NCBI RefSeq assembly: GCF_004118675.1
Contig: NZ_SDHZ01000001.1
Span: 1,178,001 to 1,242,000, forward strand
Source of the DNA: Filimonas effusa
Lineage (GTDB): Bacteria > Bacteroidota > Bacteroidia > Chitinophagales > Chitinophagaceae
Length of the DNA stretch: 64,000 nucleotides
Direction of reading: 5' to 3'
Shown: one piece after another, positions 8,715 to 17,344 of the stretch
How the letters are laid out: the number at the start of each line of letters is the position of its first letter
How positions within the stretch are numbered: position 1 is the stretch's first letter
The notes under the pieces: model-generated
The model's database searches: none
Seen by the model: the letters and a program-made list of their open reading frames with translations, nothing else
What the model was told of the DNA's origin: nothing
Program-made: the position numbers and the translations under genes

Positions 8715-9362
8715 TTGGCCTATATATCCGAGCGCGTGTATCAGCATTTACCCGATAATATTCTATTACAGCATGTCAGGCAAAAAGACCTGACAGCTTT
8801 TAATGAGCTGTATTACAGGCTCGCTCCATCTTTGCTGGAAACAGCTTTCCAAAAAACGAACGACCGGCCGCAATCACAGGATATGGTGCAGGAGTTGTTT
8901 ATATGGCTTTGGGAACAGGCGGCAACGCTTGGTGAATACAGCCTGGAGGGGTTTGATGTAAGAGGCTATTTATTTACGGCACTTCGTAATAAGATCTATA
9001 ATCACTATCACCGCCGCGTTAATACCGTTGCGGTGATATGCGAACTGCAACGCACTGTCGTATACGCAGAAAATAATATCTCCCGGCAGACAGATTTTAA
9101 CGATCTGGATCAAACGGTAGAATCTGAATTATCACTCTTGCCCGCCGAAATGCAAAAGATCTTCCGGCTTCGCAAACAAGAGGGCTTAAGCATAAAAGAA
9201 ATAGCGCTGCAACTTGTATTGTCTGAACAAACCGTCAAGAACCAGCTATACATGGCTACAAGACGTCTGCGCCTTTCCCTGCAGAAAGTACTCAATATTA
9301 CCGTAATATTAATTCAATATTGGCTATGGTACTTTTGTTTCCTTCCCTTGTTGATAGTATAA
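8715..9362 (+). CDS. ECF RNA polymerase sigma factor (FecI-like)
   Basis: The 215-residue product has sigma region 2 (LPDNILLQHVRQKDLTAFNELYYR, then DMVQELFIWLWEQ) and region 4 with its helix-turn-helix (EMQKIFRLRKQEGLSIKEIALQLVLSEQTVKNQLYMATRRL). No in-frame ATG exists at the front: the frame is closed by TAA at 8685, so translation must start at TTG 8715 or GTG 8736. The last 20 or so residues are hydrophobic (ITVILIQYWLWYFCFLPLLIV), a tail often seen in this Bacteroidota group. It is followed 13 bases later by a FecR anti-sigma gene and then SusC/SusD, so it most likely drives the downstream uptake genes in response to substrate. Confidence 0.88.
   Translation: MAYISERVYQHLPDNILLQHVRQKDLTAFNELYYRLAPSLLETAFQKTNDRPQSQDMVQELFIWLWEQAATLGEYSLEGFDVRGYLFTALRNKIYNHYHRRVNTVAVICELQRTVVYAENNISRQTDFNDLDQTVESELSLLPAEMQKIFRLRKQEGLSIKEIALQLVLSEQTVKNQLYMATRRLRLSLQKVLNITVILIQYWLWYFCFLPLLIV
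9294..9310. repeat. 17-bp palindrome in the sigma gene 3' end, copy 2
   Basis: AATATTAC-C-GTAATATT repeats the core of the palindrome at 8685-8703; only the central base differs, as expected for the reverse orientation. It lies inside the codons for the hydrophobic tail of the sigma factor and 65 bases before the FecR start. A perfect -7 element (TACTTTTG, 9330-9337) follows, so a second, internal promoter for fecR under the same control is possible. Confidence 0.55.
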
Positions 9363-9375
9363 AGGTCTGGTTATA

Positions 9376-10416
9376 ATGACGGAACAGCATCTGAAGTACT
9401 TATTGGAACGTTACATGAATGGTACGTGTACACCGGAGGAGTTAGCGCAGTTAACACAATGGTACGACTCGTTATACCAGCAACATACCGGCTTTTTTCT
9501 AAAAGGAGAAGATAAGAAAAAGCAACTTTCCAGGCTACTGCTTGCTATTCATCAGGAAATAGATCTTTCAGAAACACACCAGCCCGTAATCATACGAAGC
9601 AGTAAAAGAACCTTTGGAATACGTGTCGGAATTGCGGCGGCAGCAGTTGTACTGCTTGCAGTATCCGCTATCTGGTGGTTCAGTTTTTCGGTTCGGCCTC
9701 AACACTCCGTCGCACTAACGGATACTTATAAAACAGATACTGCACCAGCCGTACAGTTAAACTGGGCAGCACATGAAAATACCGGCAATAAGCGTAAAAC
9801 CCTTCCCTTGCCGGATGGTACGGTCGCAGTGCTTTTACCCGGCTCCAGTATGAAATACAGCCCGGATTACAACACCGGCGATAAAAGAGATGTACAGGTA
9901 ACAGGAGAGGTGCATTTCAATGTGGCAAAGCTAAAGGATAAACCTTTTACTGTTTATTCCGGCAGGTTTGCAACTACAGCGCTGGGTACCTCCTTCAGCG
10001 TTTATGAATATAAAACAGGGGCACGCATAGCGCTCTTCTCTGGAAAGGTTGTAGTAAAAAGTGCAGGAAAAAATATAAAAGGTTGGATAAACGATATTTT
10101 CCTGCAACCCGGACAGGCAATGCAATACAACGCAGGAAGCGGAAATGTTGCCGTAAAAAAGATAGAAGAAGCCGCCAGGCAGGCAGCAGTGAGCCTCGCA
10201 TTTGAAGACACTCCCCTCACAGAAGTGTTGGAGAAACTAAGCAGTCTATATCGTGTAACGATAACATACAATAAGGAAGACCTTACTGCCATGCGCTTCT
10301 CAGGAACGATACAATCTACCGATTCACTAAAAGTATTGTTACAGGCGATAGCGCAGATGAATGGCTTAACCATTACACCCCGGGCTGATGCCTACATAGT
10401 AAAGGCATCGGAATAA
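9376..10416 (+). CDS. FecR-family anti-sigma factor
   Basis: The 346-residue inner-membrane protein has an N-terminal cytoplasmic sigma-binding part (about 1-75), one membrane segment (about 80-105, GIRVGIAAAAVVLLAVSAIWWF), a periplasmic FecR domain (about 130-250, with LPDGTVAVLLPGSSMKY and VTGEVHFNVAK) and a C-terminal DUF4974/STN-like domain (about 270-346). In this family the anti-sigma holds the sigma factor until the outer-membrane receptor signals substrate binding. The gene starts 13 bases after the sigma factor stop. The downstream SusC lacks an obvious N-terminal STN domain, so the signal path between receptor and FecR is not the classical one. Confidence 0.9.
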   Translation: MTEQHLKYLLERYMNGTCTPEELAQLTQWYDSLYQQHTGFFLKGEDKKKQLSRLLLAIHQEIDLSETHQPVIIRSSKRTFGIRVGIAAAAVVLLAVSAIWWFSFSVRPQHSVALTDTYKTDTAPAVQLNWAAHENTGNKRKTLPLPDGTVAVLLPGSSMKYSPDYNTGDKRDVQVTGEVHFNVAKLKDKPFTVYSGRFATTALGTSFSVYEYKTGARIALFSGKVVVKSAGKNIKGWINDIFLQPGQAMQYNAGSGNVAVKKIEEAARQAAVSLAFEDTPLTEVLEKLSSLYRVTITYNKEDLTAMRFSGTIQSTDSLKVLLQAIAQMNGLTITPRADAYIVKASE

Positions 10417-10447
10417 ATTGAACATTTAAAACCTTTAACCAGTATCA

Positions 10448-10467
10448 CATACACTTTAAAGTGTGTG
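10448..10467. promoter_or_regulatory. Palindrome between fecR and susC
   Basis: ACACTTTAAAGTGT (10451-10464) is a perfect 14-bp inverted repeat and extends to 20 bp (10448-10467) with one mismatch. It lies 31 bases after the fecR stop and about 40 before the susC start, so it is a candidate operator for the uptake genes or part of a promoter read by the sigma factor. Confidence 0.45.
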
Positions 10468-10507
10468 CAGGCAATCTATTGCATCCAATTTAACAAAACA
10501 AAACAAC

Positions 10508-13447
10508 ATGAAACGCATGACCGAAACAATGAGCAAACGGTTAAAAACCTTTCTGCTGCAAGCCGTGCTATTGCTGCTGTGCCGTATGGCATCGGCACAG
10601 CAGGGCGGAGGAACGGAAGTAACGGGCACCGTTCTTTCAGAAAAGAGTGAATTTCTATCAGGTGTAACTGTTGAGGCCAGAACAACAGGCGATGAAAACG
10701 CAATAACAGTAATGACCGACCACAAAGGGGTATTCATATTCCGTCACCTCGTTGCAGGAAAAAAATATGACTTCACTTTCCTTTCAGTAGGATACGAAAA
10801 GAATATCTATAAAGGTTACCTCGTTAAAGGAGGAGACCAGAAAAATACTTTACTGGTAAAACTGAAGGAAAACAACAACCAACTCGATGAAGTAGTGGTA
10901 ACCGGGCAGGGTTTAAGTGTTAGTAAAAGAAGGATCTCTACTAATGTGACCACCGTTACAGGCAAACAACTGAGAGATGTACCGGCAACAAGGCTCGATC
11001 AGCTGTTGCAGTCGCAGGTGCCCAACGCCCAGTTCAGGCTTGCAGGCGGCCAGGCCGGCGCTACCTCTATTATTCAGACAAGGGGGTTCAACTCCGCGTT
11101 TGCGAACGCAACACCCATCATCTATGTAGATGGCGTGCGTGTCGATAACCTGAATACAGCTCCTACTATTGGCATGAACCTTTCCGGCGGCATTTCACAG
11201 GGCGCTTCTACCAGCGCTATCGCCGACATTCCATTGGAGAACATCGACAGGATCGAATTTGTAAACGGTGGCGCTGCTACTACCTTGTATGGCTCCGATG
11301 CAGCCAACGGCGTATTACAGATCTTTACAAAAAAACGTGGCGGCGGTAAAGCGAATTTCTATGCAGGCGTCGACTTGGGACTCGAAAAAGCAACCAACGA
11401 CTACCTCCACTTCAAAAGAACAAAAGACCTCCTTTTCAAAGACGGCTTCTATAACAAATACAGCATAGGCGCCGACGGCGGCACAGAGGATATGGGCTAC
11501 AGCATGGGGGCTTCTTACTCCAAATCAAACGGAACACTCATCCACAACCAGAACCAGATTGAAAAGATCGATTTCAAAACCGGTCTCTATGCCAGAATAG
11601 CAAAGGGCCTTACTTATGAAGGAACTTTCTCTTATAACAACCAAAGTCTTAACAGGGTACGTAACGGTAACTCCGGCGGTTACTCCGGGTTATGGTTTGC
11701 AGAAGACGGCGCCTCCAAGATCACTGGCCCCGGCTTCAACCCCAGGTTGGATGATCTTAGCGAAGCAGATTTCGCACGCGTTAGATCATTCGTCGATTCA
11801 GCAGAAATGTTACAGAACAACACTTCTAAAGTAAATAGGTTCCAGACTTCTCAGGTGCTGAAACTGCAGCCTTTAAAGAACCTGCAGGTCAAAGGTACTT
11901 TCGGTATCGACTACAGAACGCAAACCGAGTTCTCTGCCGTTTCACTGGCCTACAACAGGCATATCCGCTCCAACAGCACAGGATCGCTTTCTAAATACGA
12001 CCGTAACTACCTGGGCATTACCATGGAATTGACAGGCCAGTACGAAGCAAAGGTGAATGACTTCTCTTTCCTGACAACAGCGGGAGGACAACTGTTCCGT
12101 AACGAAGACCACCAGATTGGCTATATAGGCCAGGATATCTGGGACGGTGCACAAACAATTGACCAGGCTGCAACTAAAACCAGCGCAGAATTCTTTTCAA
12201 GGGTAGCCAACTATGGTTTGTTCATCCAGGAGAACATTGGCTTCAAAAACAGGTATTTCGTTGACCTGGGCGTACGTGGCGATGGTAACTCCGCTTTCGG
12301 TAGCGCTATAGGCGTACAGTATTATCCTAAAGCAGGTGTATCTTATATCCTGAGTGCAGAACCTTTCTTCACCAACTGGAACCAGAAAATCTTCACTACC
12401 GTTAAGATCAGGGCAAACTATGGTGTAGCCGGTACTTTCCCCACACCGTTTGCCAACGACCGTACCGTATACTTCTACGGGTTTAACGGCAACAAATCAG
12501 CTACAATGGGCCTGCCAGGCAACAATGAGCTGCGCCCCGAAAAATCTTATTCCAAAGAAGCAGGTATTGACCTGGGTCTCCTGAAAGACAGGTTAACACT
12601 TACTGTAACCTATTTCAACAACCGTACGAAAGATGCTTTGTTCCGCGTTCCACCTGCAGCCTCTACCGGAAGGGAAAACATGTTGAGGAACCTGGGCATT
12701 ATCAGCAACAAAGGCTGGGAATTCTCCGCAGCAGCAGCAGTGGTGCAGCAACAAGACTGGGAAATAAAGATAAGAGCCTCTGCCAACACGGTAGACAACG
12801 TAGTGGTAAGCACTGGCGGCGCCCCTTTCTTCAACTTAAGTGGTATGACTTCCCGCACTGTTCAAACCGTGGTACGTGAAGGTTACCCGGTGGGTTATAT
12901 CAGTGGCAACTACGGCACCTTCAATGCAGATGGAACCATGGCAGGCACTACACCTCAAACCTTCCTGGGTTCTACTATTCCTACGCTTACTGGTAGCATG
13001 GGTTTGAATGCAAGATATAAAAGACTTTCCCTGTTTGCGAATGCCGACTATCAGCAGGGTGGCTACCTCGACAACTGGGATAAACAGTTCCGTATTAACT
13101 ACGGCGCTTCTACCGACGGCGTACCTTCAGCGGAGATCGCAAAGAACGGCACCACCAACTGGCTGAACTATTCACAGTTGTTTGTTCAGAAAAGCGACTT
13201 CATTAAAGTGCGTACACTGGGTATCCTGTACGACATGGATAAGTCTGTTATAGGCAACCATATCACCAGGCTTACATTAGGCCTCACAGCGGTAAACCCG
13301 TTCAATTTTGTGGCTTCGGAATCAGATCCTGAAGCAGTAATGCCAGGTGGCGCGCAAGGACAGGGTACTGCCACAACCGGTGGTCTTAACTATGCATCTT
13401 ATTCAGCGCCCCGCCAGTTCATTTTCTCTGCAAAAATTAATTTCTAA
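10508..13447 (+). CDS. SusC/RagA family TonB-dependent outer-membrane receptor
   Basis: The 979-residue product begins at ATG 10508, which gives a signal peptide ending near MASAQQ; the frame extends 15 codons upstream without a family match. After the signal come a carboxypeptidase-regulatory-like domain (GTVLSEKSEFLSGVTVEA), a TonB-box-like region (DEVVVTGQGL), the plug domain with the SusC hallmark GAATTLYGSDAANGVLQIFTK, and the 22-strand barrel ending in FIFSAKINF. The STN signalling domain seen in many sigma-linked receptors is not visible. It pairs with the SusD gene 22 bases downstream. The substrate is not clear from the receptor; neighbours suggest a phosphorylated compound. Confidence 0.93.
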   Translation: MKRMTETMSKRLKTFLLQAVLLLLCRMASAQQGGGTEVTGTVLSEKSEFLSGVTVEARTTGDENAITVMTDHKGVFIFRHLVAGKKYDFTFLSVGYEKNIYKGYLVKGGDQKNTLLVKLKENNNQLDEVVVTGQGLSVSKRRISTNVTTVTGKQLRDVPATRLDQLLQSQVPNAQFRLAGGQAGATSIIQTRGFNSAFANATPIIYVDGVRVDNLNTAPTIGMNLSGGISQGASTSAIADIPLENIDRIEFVNGGAATTLYGSDAANGVLQIFTKKRGGGKANFYAGVDLGLEKATNDYLHFKRTKDLLFKDGFYNKYSIGADGGTEDMGYSMGASYSKSNGTLIHNQNQIEKIDFKTGLYARIAKGLTYEGTFSYNNQSLNRVRNGNSGGYSGLWFAEDGASKITGPGFNPRLDDLSEADFARVRSFVDSAEMLQNNTSKVNRFQTSQVLKLQPLKNLQVKGTFGIDYRTQTEFSAVSLAYNRHIRSNSTGSLSKYDRNYLGITMELTGQYEAKVNDFSFLTTAGGQLFRNEDHQIGYIGQDIWDGAQTIDQAATKTSAEFFSRVANYGLFIQENIGFKNRYFVDLGVRGDGNSAFGSAIGVQYYPKAGVSYILSAEPFFTNWNQKIFTTVKIRANYGVAGTFPTPFANDRTVYFYGFNGNKSATMGLPGNNELRPEKSYSKEAGIDLGLLKDRLTLTVTYFNNRTKDALFRVPPAASTGRENMLRNLGIISNKGWEFSAAAAVVQQQDWEIKIRASANTVDNVVVSTGGAPFFNLSGMTSRTVQTVVREGYPVGYISGNYGTFNADGTMAGTTPQTFLGSTIPTLTGSMGLNARYKRLSLFANADYQQGGYLDNWDKQFRINYGASTDGVPSAEIAKNGTTNWLNYSQLFVQKSDFIKVRTLGILYDMDKSVIGNHITRLTLGLTAVNPFNFVASESDPEAVMPGGAQGQGTATTGGLNYASYSAPRQFIFSAKINF

Positions 13448-13469
13448 AACAGACCTCATCTATATCGTT

Positions 13470-14906
13470 ATGAAACGTTATACCTTATTTTCCTGCCTGT
13501 TTGTACTGTTGGGCTTCTCCGCCTGCCAGTTGAAAGAGGTAGTGAACCCCAATATCACAGAAGATACATTTATCGGTTCCGACCAGTCGGCAAGTATCTG
13601 GCTGAATGGTACCTACAGGCAACTGGCACTCGTGCTGAACGAAGTAGTAGTAGATGCCGAGATCACTTCCGATAACTATTACAACAATAGCTCTCTTTCA
13701 AACAAAGTATTCGATATCCCCACCATCCTCTATTCCGATCTCGACGTTGACAACATGCAGCGGGCAATCGGCAAATTAAGAGAGATGGGTAGCTACGGGA
13801 TAGAAAAGATCTTTCCATCCGACAGGTTGGGAACCCCATCGGTGAAGGCCGAAATGTATTTCCTGCGTGGTTATGCCTATTTACTGGGCGCAGAAACCAT
13901 GAATGGACTTCCTATGACCGCCAACGGCAGAGTGGGCGAAACTACCGAACTGCTCGACAGCGCTATTAACGACTTTAAACAGGCCGTAGCTTTACATGCC
14001 AATGCTACACTCAGGAATAGCTATAACCTGGCGCTGGCAAGGGCATACTACCAGAAAGGCGATAAAACAAATGCAGTAGCTTATGCTGCCATCGTTAAAA
14101 ACGCCAATCCCTTGCAACTACTGCAGGCAGTATATGATGGCCAGAATGGTGTTTCCAATACCATGCAAACCTATACATACAGCAGCTCAACAAATACATT
14201 TGCGCCGTTGCCAAGGCTCGATTTCCTGGATCCCAAATTGTACCATACCGGCAACATTACAACCGATCAAAAGCCCATCTCTATCTTAAAAGGAGAAGAA
14301 GCCTACCTCATCATGGCCGAAGCCGCTTTAGGTAACCAGCAACTGGCAGAAGCTAAAACAACGCTGAAGTCTTTGCTCACCGACGTGGTTGCGAAAAGAC
14401 CAACCGTTACCATCTTTGATACACTTGAAAAAAGAAAGGGCAACAGAAGCGACTACGCTCAGTCTGCTGCCGTAAAAGTAAAAGCCGATGCCGGCGCCAC
14501 TGCAGTAAGCGGACGTATACTCGACCGCAGCGCGGCTGCCGGTGGTATTAAGGTGTATACCATTTCAGGCACTTCTGTAACCGCCGCAGATATCGATGCT
14601 GCAGGTACCATAGATGAACTGTTGTATATTCTTTGCCTGATGCGCCAGGAGATCTTTATATCGGAAGGAAGAAGAATGACCGACCTGGGTATCAGGTTCC
14701 CTGTTTCACAGGTCGAACAACTGAATAACCCCAATGTAACAAATGCACAAACCATAGCAACCATTCCTGCTTATATCCCTGCAGCTACGGGCATGGACAA
14801 CTTTAGCTACGATAAAACAGCCGGCATTGTTACCATCAAATATGACATGAACAAGATCCTGGTTCAGAACAAAAACAGCAAAGGTGTACTGCCATTGCTG
14901 AAATAA
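13470..14906 (+). CDS. SusD/RagB-family outer-membrane lipoprotein
   Basis: The 478-residue protein starts at ATG 13470 with a lipoprotein signal (MKRYTLFSCLFVLLGFSAC), so the mature protein is anchored at C20. The helical SusD fold is indicated by AEMYFLRGYAYLLGAETMNG, the TPR-like segment NSYNLALARAYYQKG, and the C-terminal block LLYILCLMRQEIFISEGRRMTDLG. SusD proteins form a lid on SusC and bind substrate at the cell surface. The gene lies between SusC and two exported phosphoesterase genes and is most likely in the same operon. Confidence 0.9.
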   Translation: MKRYTLFSCLFVLLGFSACQLKEVVNPNITEDTFIGSDQSASIWLNGTYRQLALVLNEVVVDAEITSDNYYNNSSLSNKVFDIPTILYSDLDVDNMQRAIGKLREMGSYGIEKIFPSDRLGTPSVKAEMYFLRGYAYLLGAETMNGLPMTANGRVGETTELLDSAINDFKQAVALHANATLRNSYNLALARAYYQKGDKTNAVAYAAIVKNANPLQLLQAVYDGQNGVSNTMQTYTYSSSTNTFAPLPRLDFLDPKLYHTGNITTDQKPISILKGEEAYLIMAEAALGNQQLAEAKTTLKSLLTDVVAKRPTVTIFDTLEKRKGNRSDYAQSAAVKVKADAGATAVSGRILDRSAAAGGIKVYTISGTSVTAADIDAAGTIDELLYILCLMRQEIFISEGRRMTDLGIRFPVSQVEQLNNPNVTNAQTIATIPAYIPAATGMDNFSYDKTAGIVTIKYDMNKILVQNKNSKGVLPLLK

Positions 14907-14927
14907 AAGACCCAATCCAACTTTGTT

Positions 14928-15620
14928 ATGAAACGTCTTTGTATTTTTATCATCATGATGATGGCCTTTTTTCACCAGTCCCAGGCTGCAGGCGCCAATC
15001 CTGAAGCTGCTTCCGTAAAGGAAGCATTCCAGGCCATCATTACAAAATATAGCAATAAGGCCACAGCCGAACAGCTTTGGCGCGAAGTAGACAGCAACTA
15101 TACAGGCGCAGACAGGCACTACCATAATCTCAAACATCTCGACAACTTCTATTCACAGTTATTGAAATGCAAAGCAGAGATCTCCGGCTGGGAAACGCTG
15201 GTGGTTGCCATGGTGTATCACGATGTAATATATCATACACCCGATCATCGTGATGAAGAAAGAAGCGCCGAACTGGCTGTTAAACGTTTGCAGGAATGTA
15301 ATTTTCCTGCAAACGCCATCAAAAAATGCGAAGCTTTGATCCTGGCCACCAAAAGCCATGCATGGAGCTCCGATAATGATACCAACCTGTTCAATGATGC
15401 CGATATGTCGATCGTTGGATTGTCGCCGGCCATTTACGACGAATACGTCAAAAACGTTGGACTGGAATATGGCGTTACGCCCCAGTTTCAGCAGGGACGT
15501 AAAAAGGTATTACAGTACTTCCTGTCTATGGATCGCATTTTTAAAACCAACTTCTTCTACAAGTTGTACGAGAAACAAGCCCGGGAGAACATTGCCCGCG
15601 AAATAAGTACACTTCCTTAA
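14928..15620 (+). CDS. Exported HD-domain metal-dependent phosphohydrolase
   Basis: The 230-residue product has an N-terminal signal peptide (MKRLCIFIIMMMAFFHQSQAAG). HD-superfamily signatures are visible: H66 in YHNLKH, the H98-D99 doublet in MVYHDVIYH, a His in LATKSH, and D157/D159 in FNDADMSIVG. The family resembles the 'predicted metal-dependent HD superfamily phosphohydrolase' group, usually found in the cytoplasm; the export signal here is unusual. It lies 21 bases after SusD and 23 bases before the NPP gene, so it probably removes phosphate groups from the imported substrate in the periplasm. The substrate is unknown. Confidence 0.78.
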   Translation: MKRLCIFIIMMMAFFHQSQAAGANPEAASVKEAFQAIITKYSNKATAEQLWREVDSNYTGADRHYHNLKHLDNFYSQLLKCKAEISGWETLVVAMVYHDVIYHTPDHRDEERSAELAVKRLQECNFPANAIKKCEALILATKSHAWSSDNDTNLFNDADMSIVGLSPAIYDEYVKNVGLEYGVTPQFQQGRKKVLQYFLSMDRIFKTNFFYKLYEKQARENIAREISTLP

Positions 15621-15643
15621 TCAGTCAACTTAACTAGTATAAT

Positions 15644-16972
15644 ATGAAACGCTCAATAGCTTGTGGCTTGCTGCTTGCCCTGTTATGCGGTAAAAGCGCC
15701 GCAGTTCAGGCTCAGAAAGCCAAATATGTGGTAATGATCAGTGTCGATGGCTTTCGCCCCGATTTCTATACCGATGCATCCTGGCCCACACCCAATATGC
15801 AGCAGATGAAAGAAGAAGGGGTATATGCGTCGGGCGTACGTGGCGTATTCCCCACAGTTACCTATCCTTCACATACCACTCTTATCACAGGCGTAACGCC
15901 GGGTAAACATGGCATCTGCTATAACACTGCCTTCAGCCCCGATTTCAGCAATGGCTGGAATACAGACGCAAGTCTTATTAAAGCAGAAACACTATGGGAT
16001 GCAGTGAAAAAAGCCGGTCTTACCTCGGCCTCCGTATCCTGGCCGGTGTCGGTAGGCGCCCCCATAACCTATAACATTCCTGAAACATGGTCGGCCACCA
16101 ACCCCGCCGACAGGAGGGAGGCGTCAAGCGAAAAAGCCACACCTAAAGGATTGTTTGAAGAAGTTACCCAAAATGCAACCGGTAAACTGCAGGCCAACGA
16201 TTACAACCTAAGCGCATTGAGTATGGATGAAAACGTAAGCCGCATGGCTGCTTATCTTATCCGTACATACAAGCCCAACCTGGTAACGCTGCACTTACCT
16301 TGTACCGACGGTGCACAGCATGCAGAAGGCAGGAACGGAAAAGGAGTGCGCAGGGCAGTTGCTTCCGCAGATCATGCCATAAGCAACATCCTCGATGCGC
16401 TGGAGAAAGCCGGTATTAAAGACAGCACCGCTATCATCATCACCGGCGACCATGGGTTCGTCGATACGCATACCAGCCTGGCGCCAAATATCTGGCTGAA
16501 ACAAAATGGCTTGTTTAACAAAGCAGTGTTCTTCACTACCGGCGGTTCTACTTTCCTGCACCTTATGGATCCCAAAGATGAAAAAACGCTGCAACAAGTA
16601 ACGAACATGCTTGCCGCTTTACCGGAGTCATACAAAAAACTGTTCAAGGTCATCGACAAACAGCAGTTGAATCAGGCAGGTGCCGACGCTACTGCTGCAC
16701 TGGCCCTGACAGCCATCCAGGGCTTCTCCTTCACAAACGCTTCCGACGGAGAGATCATGAAACCCGCAAAAGGTGGAACGCATGGTTACTATCCCGACTT
16801 CTACGAAATTCAAACCGGCTTCATCGGTTACGGCGCCGGCTTCAAAAAAGGAGGTGTACTCCCTGTCATAGGGCTCGAAGATATTGCGCCTACTGTAGCA
16901 AGCCTACTGGGCATTGAATTAAAGTCAGCAGACGGCGTAACCTACCCGGGCTTCTTTGACCTGAAGAAATAA
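15644..16972 (+). CDS. Exported ectonucleotide pyrophosphatase/phosphodiesterase (NPP)
   Basis: The 442-residue protein has a signal peptide (to about residue 24) and the alkaline-phosphatase-fold active site of the NPP family: D35 in ISVDGFRPD, a Thr nucleophile in FPTVTYPSH (probably T73), D222 and H226 in CTDGAQH, D269-H270 in ITGDHGF, and H380 in GTHGYYPD. These bind two zinc ions. NPP enzymes split phosphodiesters such as NTPs, FAD, NAD or some phospholipid heads. Being last in the sigma/FecR/SusCD/HD operon it points to scavenging of nucleotides or another phosphodiester from outside the cell. Confidence 0.9.
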   Translation: MKRSIACGLLLALLCGKSAAVQAQKAKYVVMISVDGFRPDFYTDASWPTPNMQQMKEEGVYASGVRGVFPTVTYPSHTTLITGVTPGKHGICYNTAFSPDFSNGWNTDASLIKAETLWDAVKKAGLTSASVSWPVSVGAPITYNIPETWSATNPADRREASSEKATPKGLFEEVTQNATGKLQANDYNLSALSMDENVSRMAAYLIRTYKPNLVTLHLPCTDGAQHAEGRNGKGVRRAVASADHAISNILDALEKAGIKDSTAIIITGDHGFVDTHTSLAPNIWLKQNGLFNKAVFFTTGGSTFLHLMDPKDEKTLQQVTNMLAALPESYKKLFKVIDKQQLNQAGADATAALALTAIQGFSFTNASDGEIMKPAKGGTHGYYPDFYEIQTGFIGYGAGFKKGGVLPVIGLEDIAPTVASLLGIELKSADGVTYPGFFDLKK

Positions 16973-17057
16973 TATTATAACATTCAACTCTGGTAAGCAT
17001 ACATCAATACAAAAGATCCGGCGAATAGCTCGATAAAACTCTTTCACAAACCTTGAT

Positions 17058-17090
17058 TCAAAGAGGCCGTTTAAATAACGGCCTCTTTGA
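17058..17090. terminator. Strong hairpin after the NPP gene
   Basis: A perfect 13-bp stem (TCAAAGAGGCCGT with ACGGCCTCTTTGA) has a 7-base loop. No pure T run follows, but position and stability fit a terminator for the phosphoesterase operon, about 85 bases after its stop. Confidence 0.7.
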
Positions 17091-17276
17091 ATTATAATGC
17101 AATTGCCTGGTTCAAAATTATTTTTTAATACTATATGGAATATTTGTAATTATTCTCTAATTTCACAACCGATTTCACCCTTAAACCTAAATACATTCTT
17201 ATTGATACACCCACGCAATCTTATCTCTTCTTACAAACCTTAACTGCATTTTAAAATTTTAGTCAGCGTCTTTTTT

Positions 17277-17295
17277 GTTCAGTGTAATACTGAAC
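17277..17295. promoter_or_regulatory. Inverted repeat upstream of the secretion/toxin operon
   Basis: The gap 16973-17344 (372 bases) holds the terminator hairpin, AT-rich sequence and this inverted repeat: GTTCAGT and ACTGAAC around a 5-base loop, 49 bases before the ATG at 17345. It may be an operator or a leader hairpin. No convincing -33/-7 pair was found nearby. Confidence 0.35.
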
Positions 17296-17344
17296 GAGTG
17301 TCAGTATTCTCCCAGGAAAAGTTTTTTAACAAAAAAACTAATAC

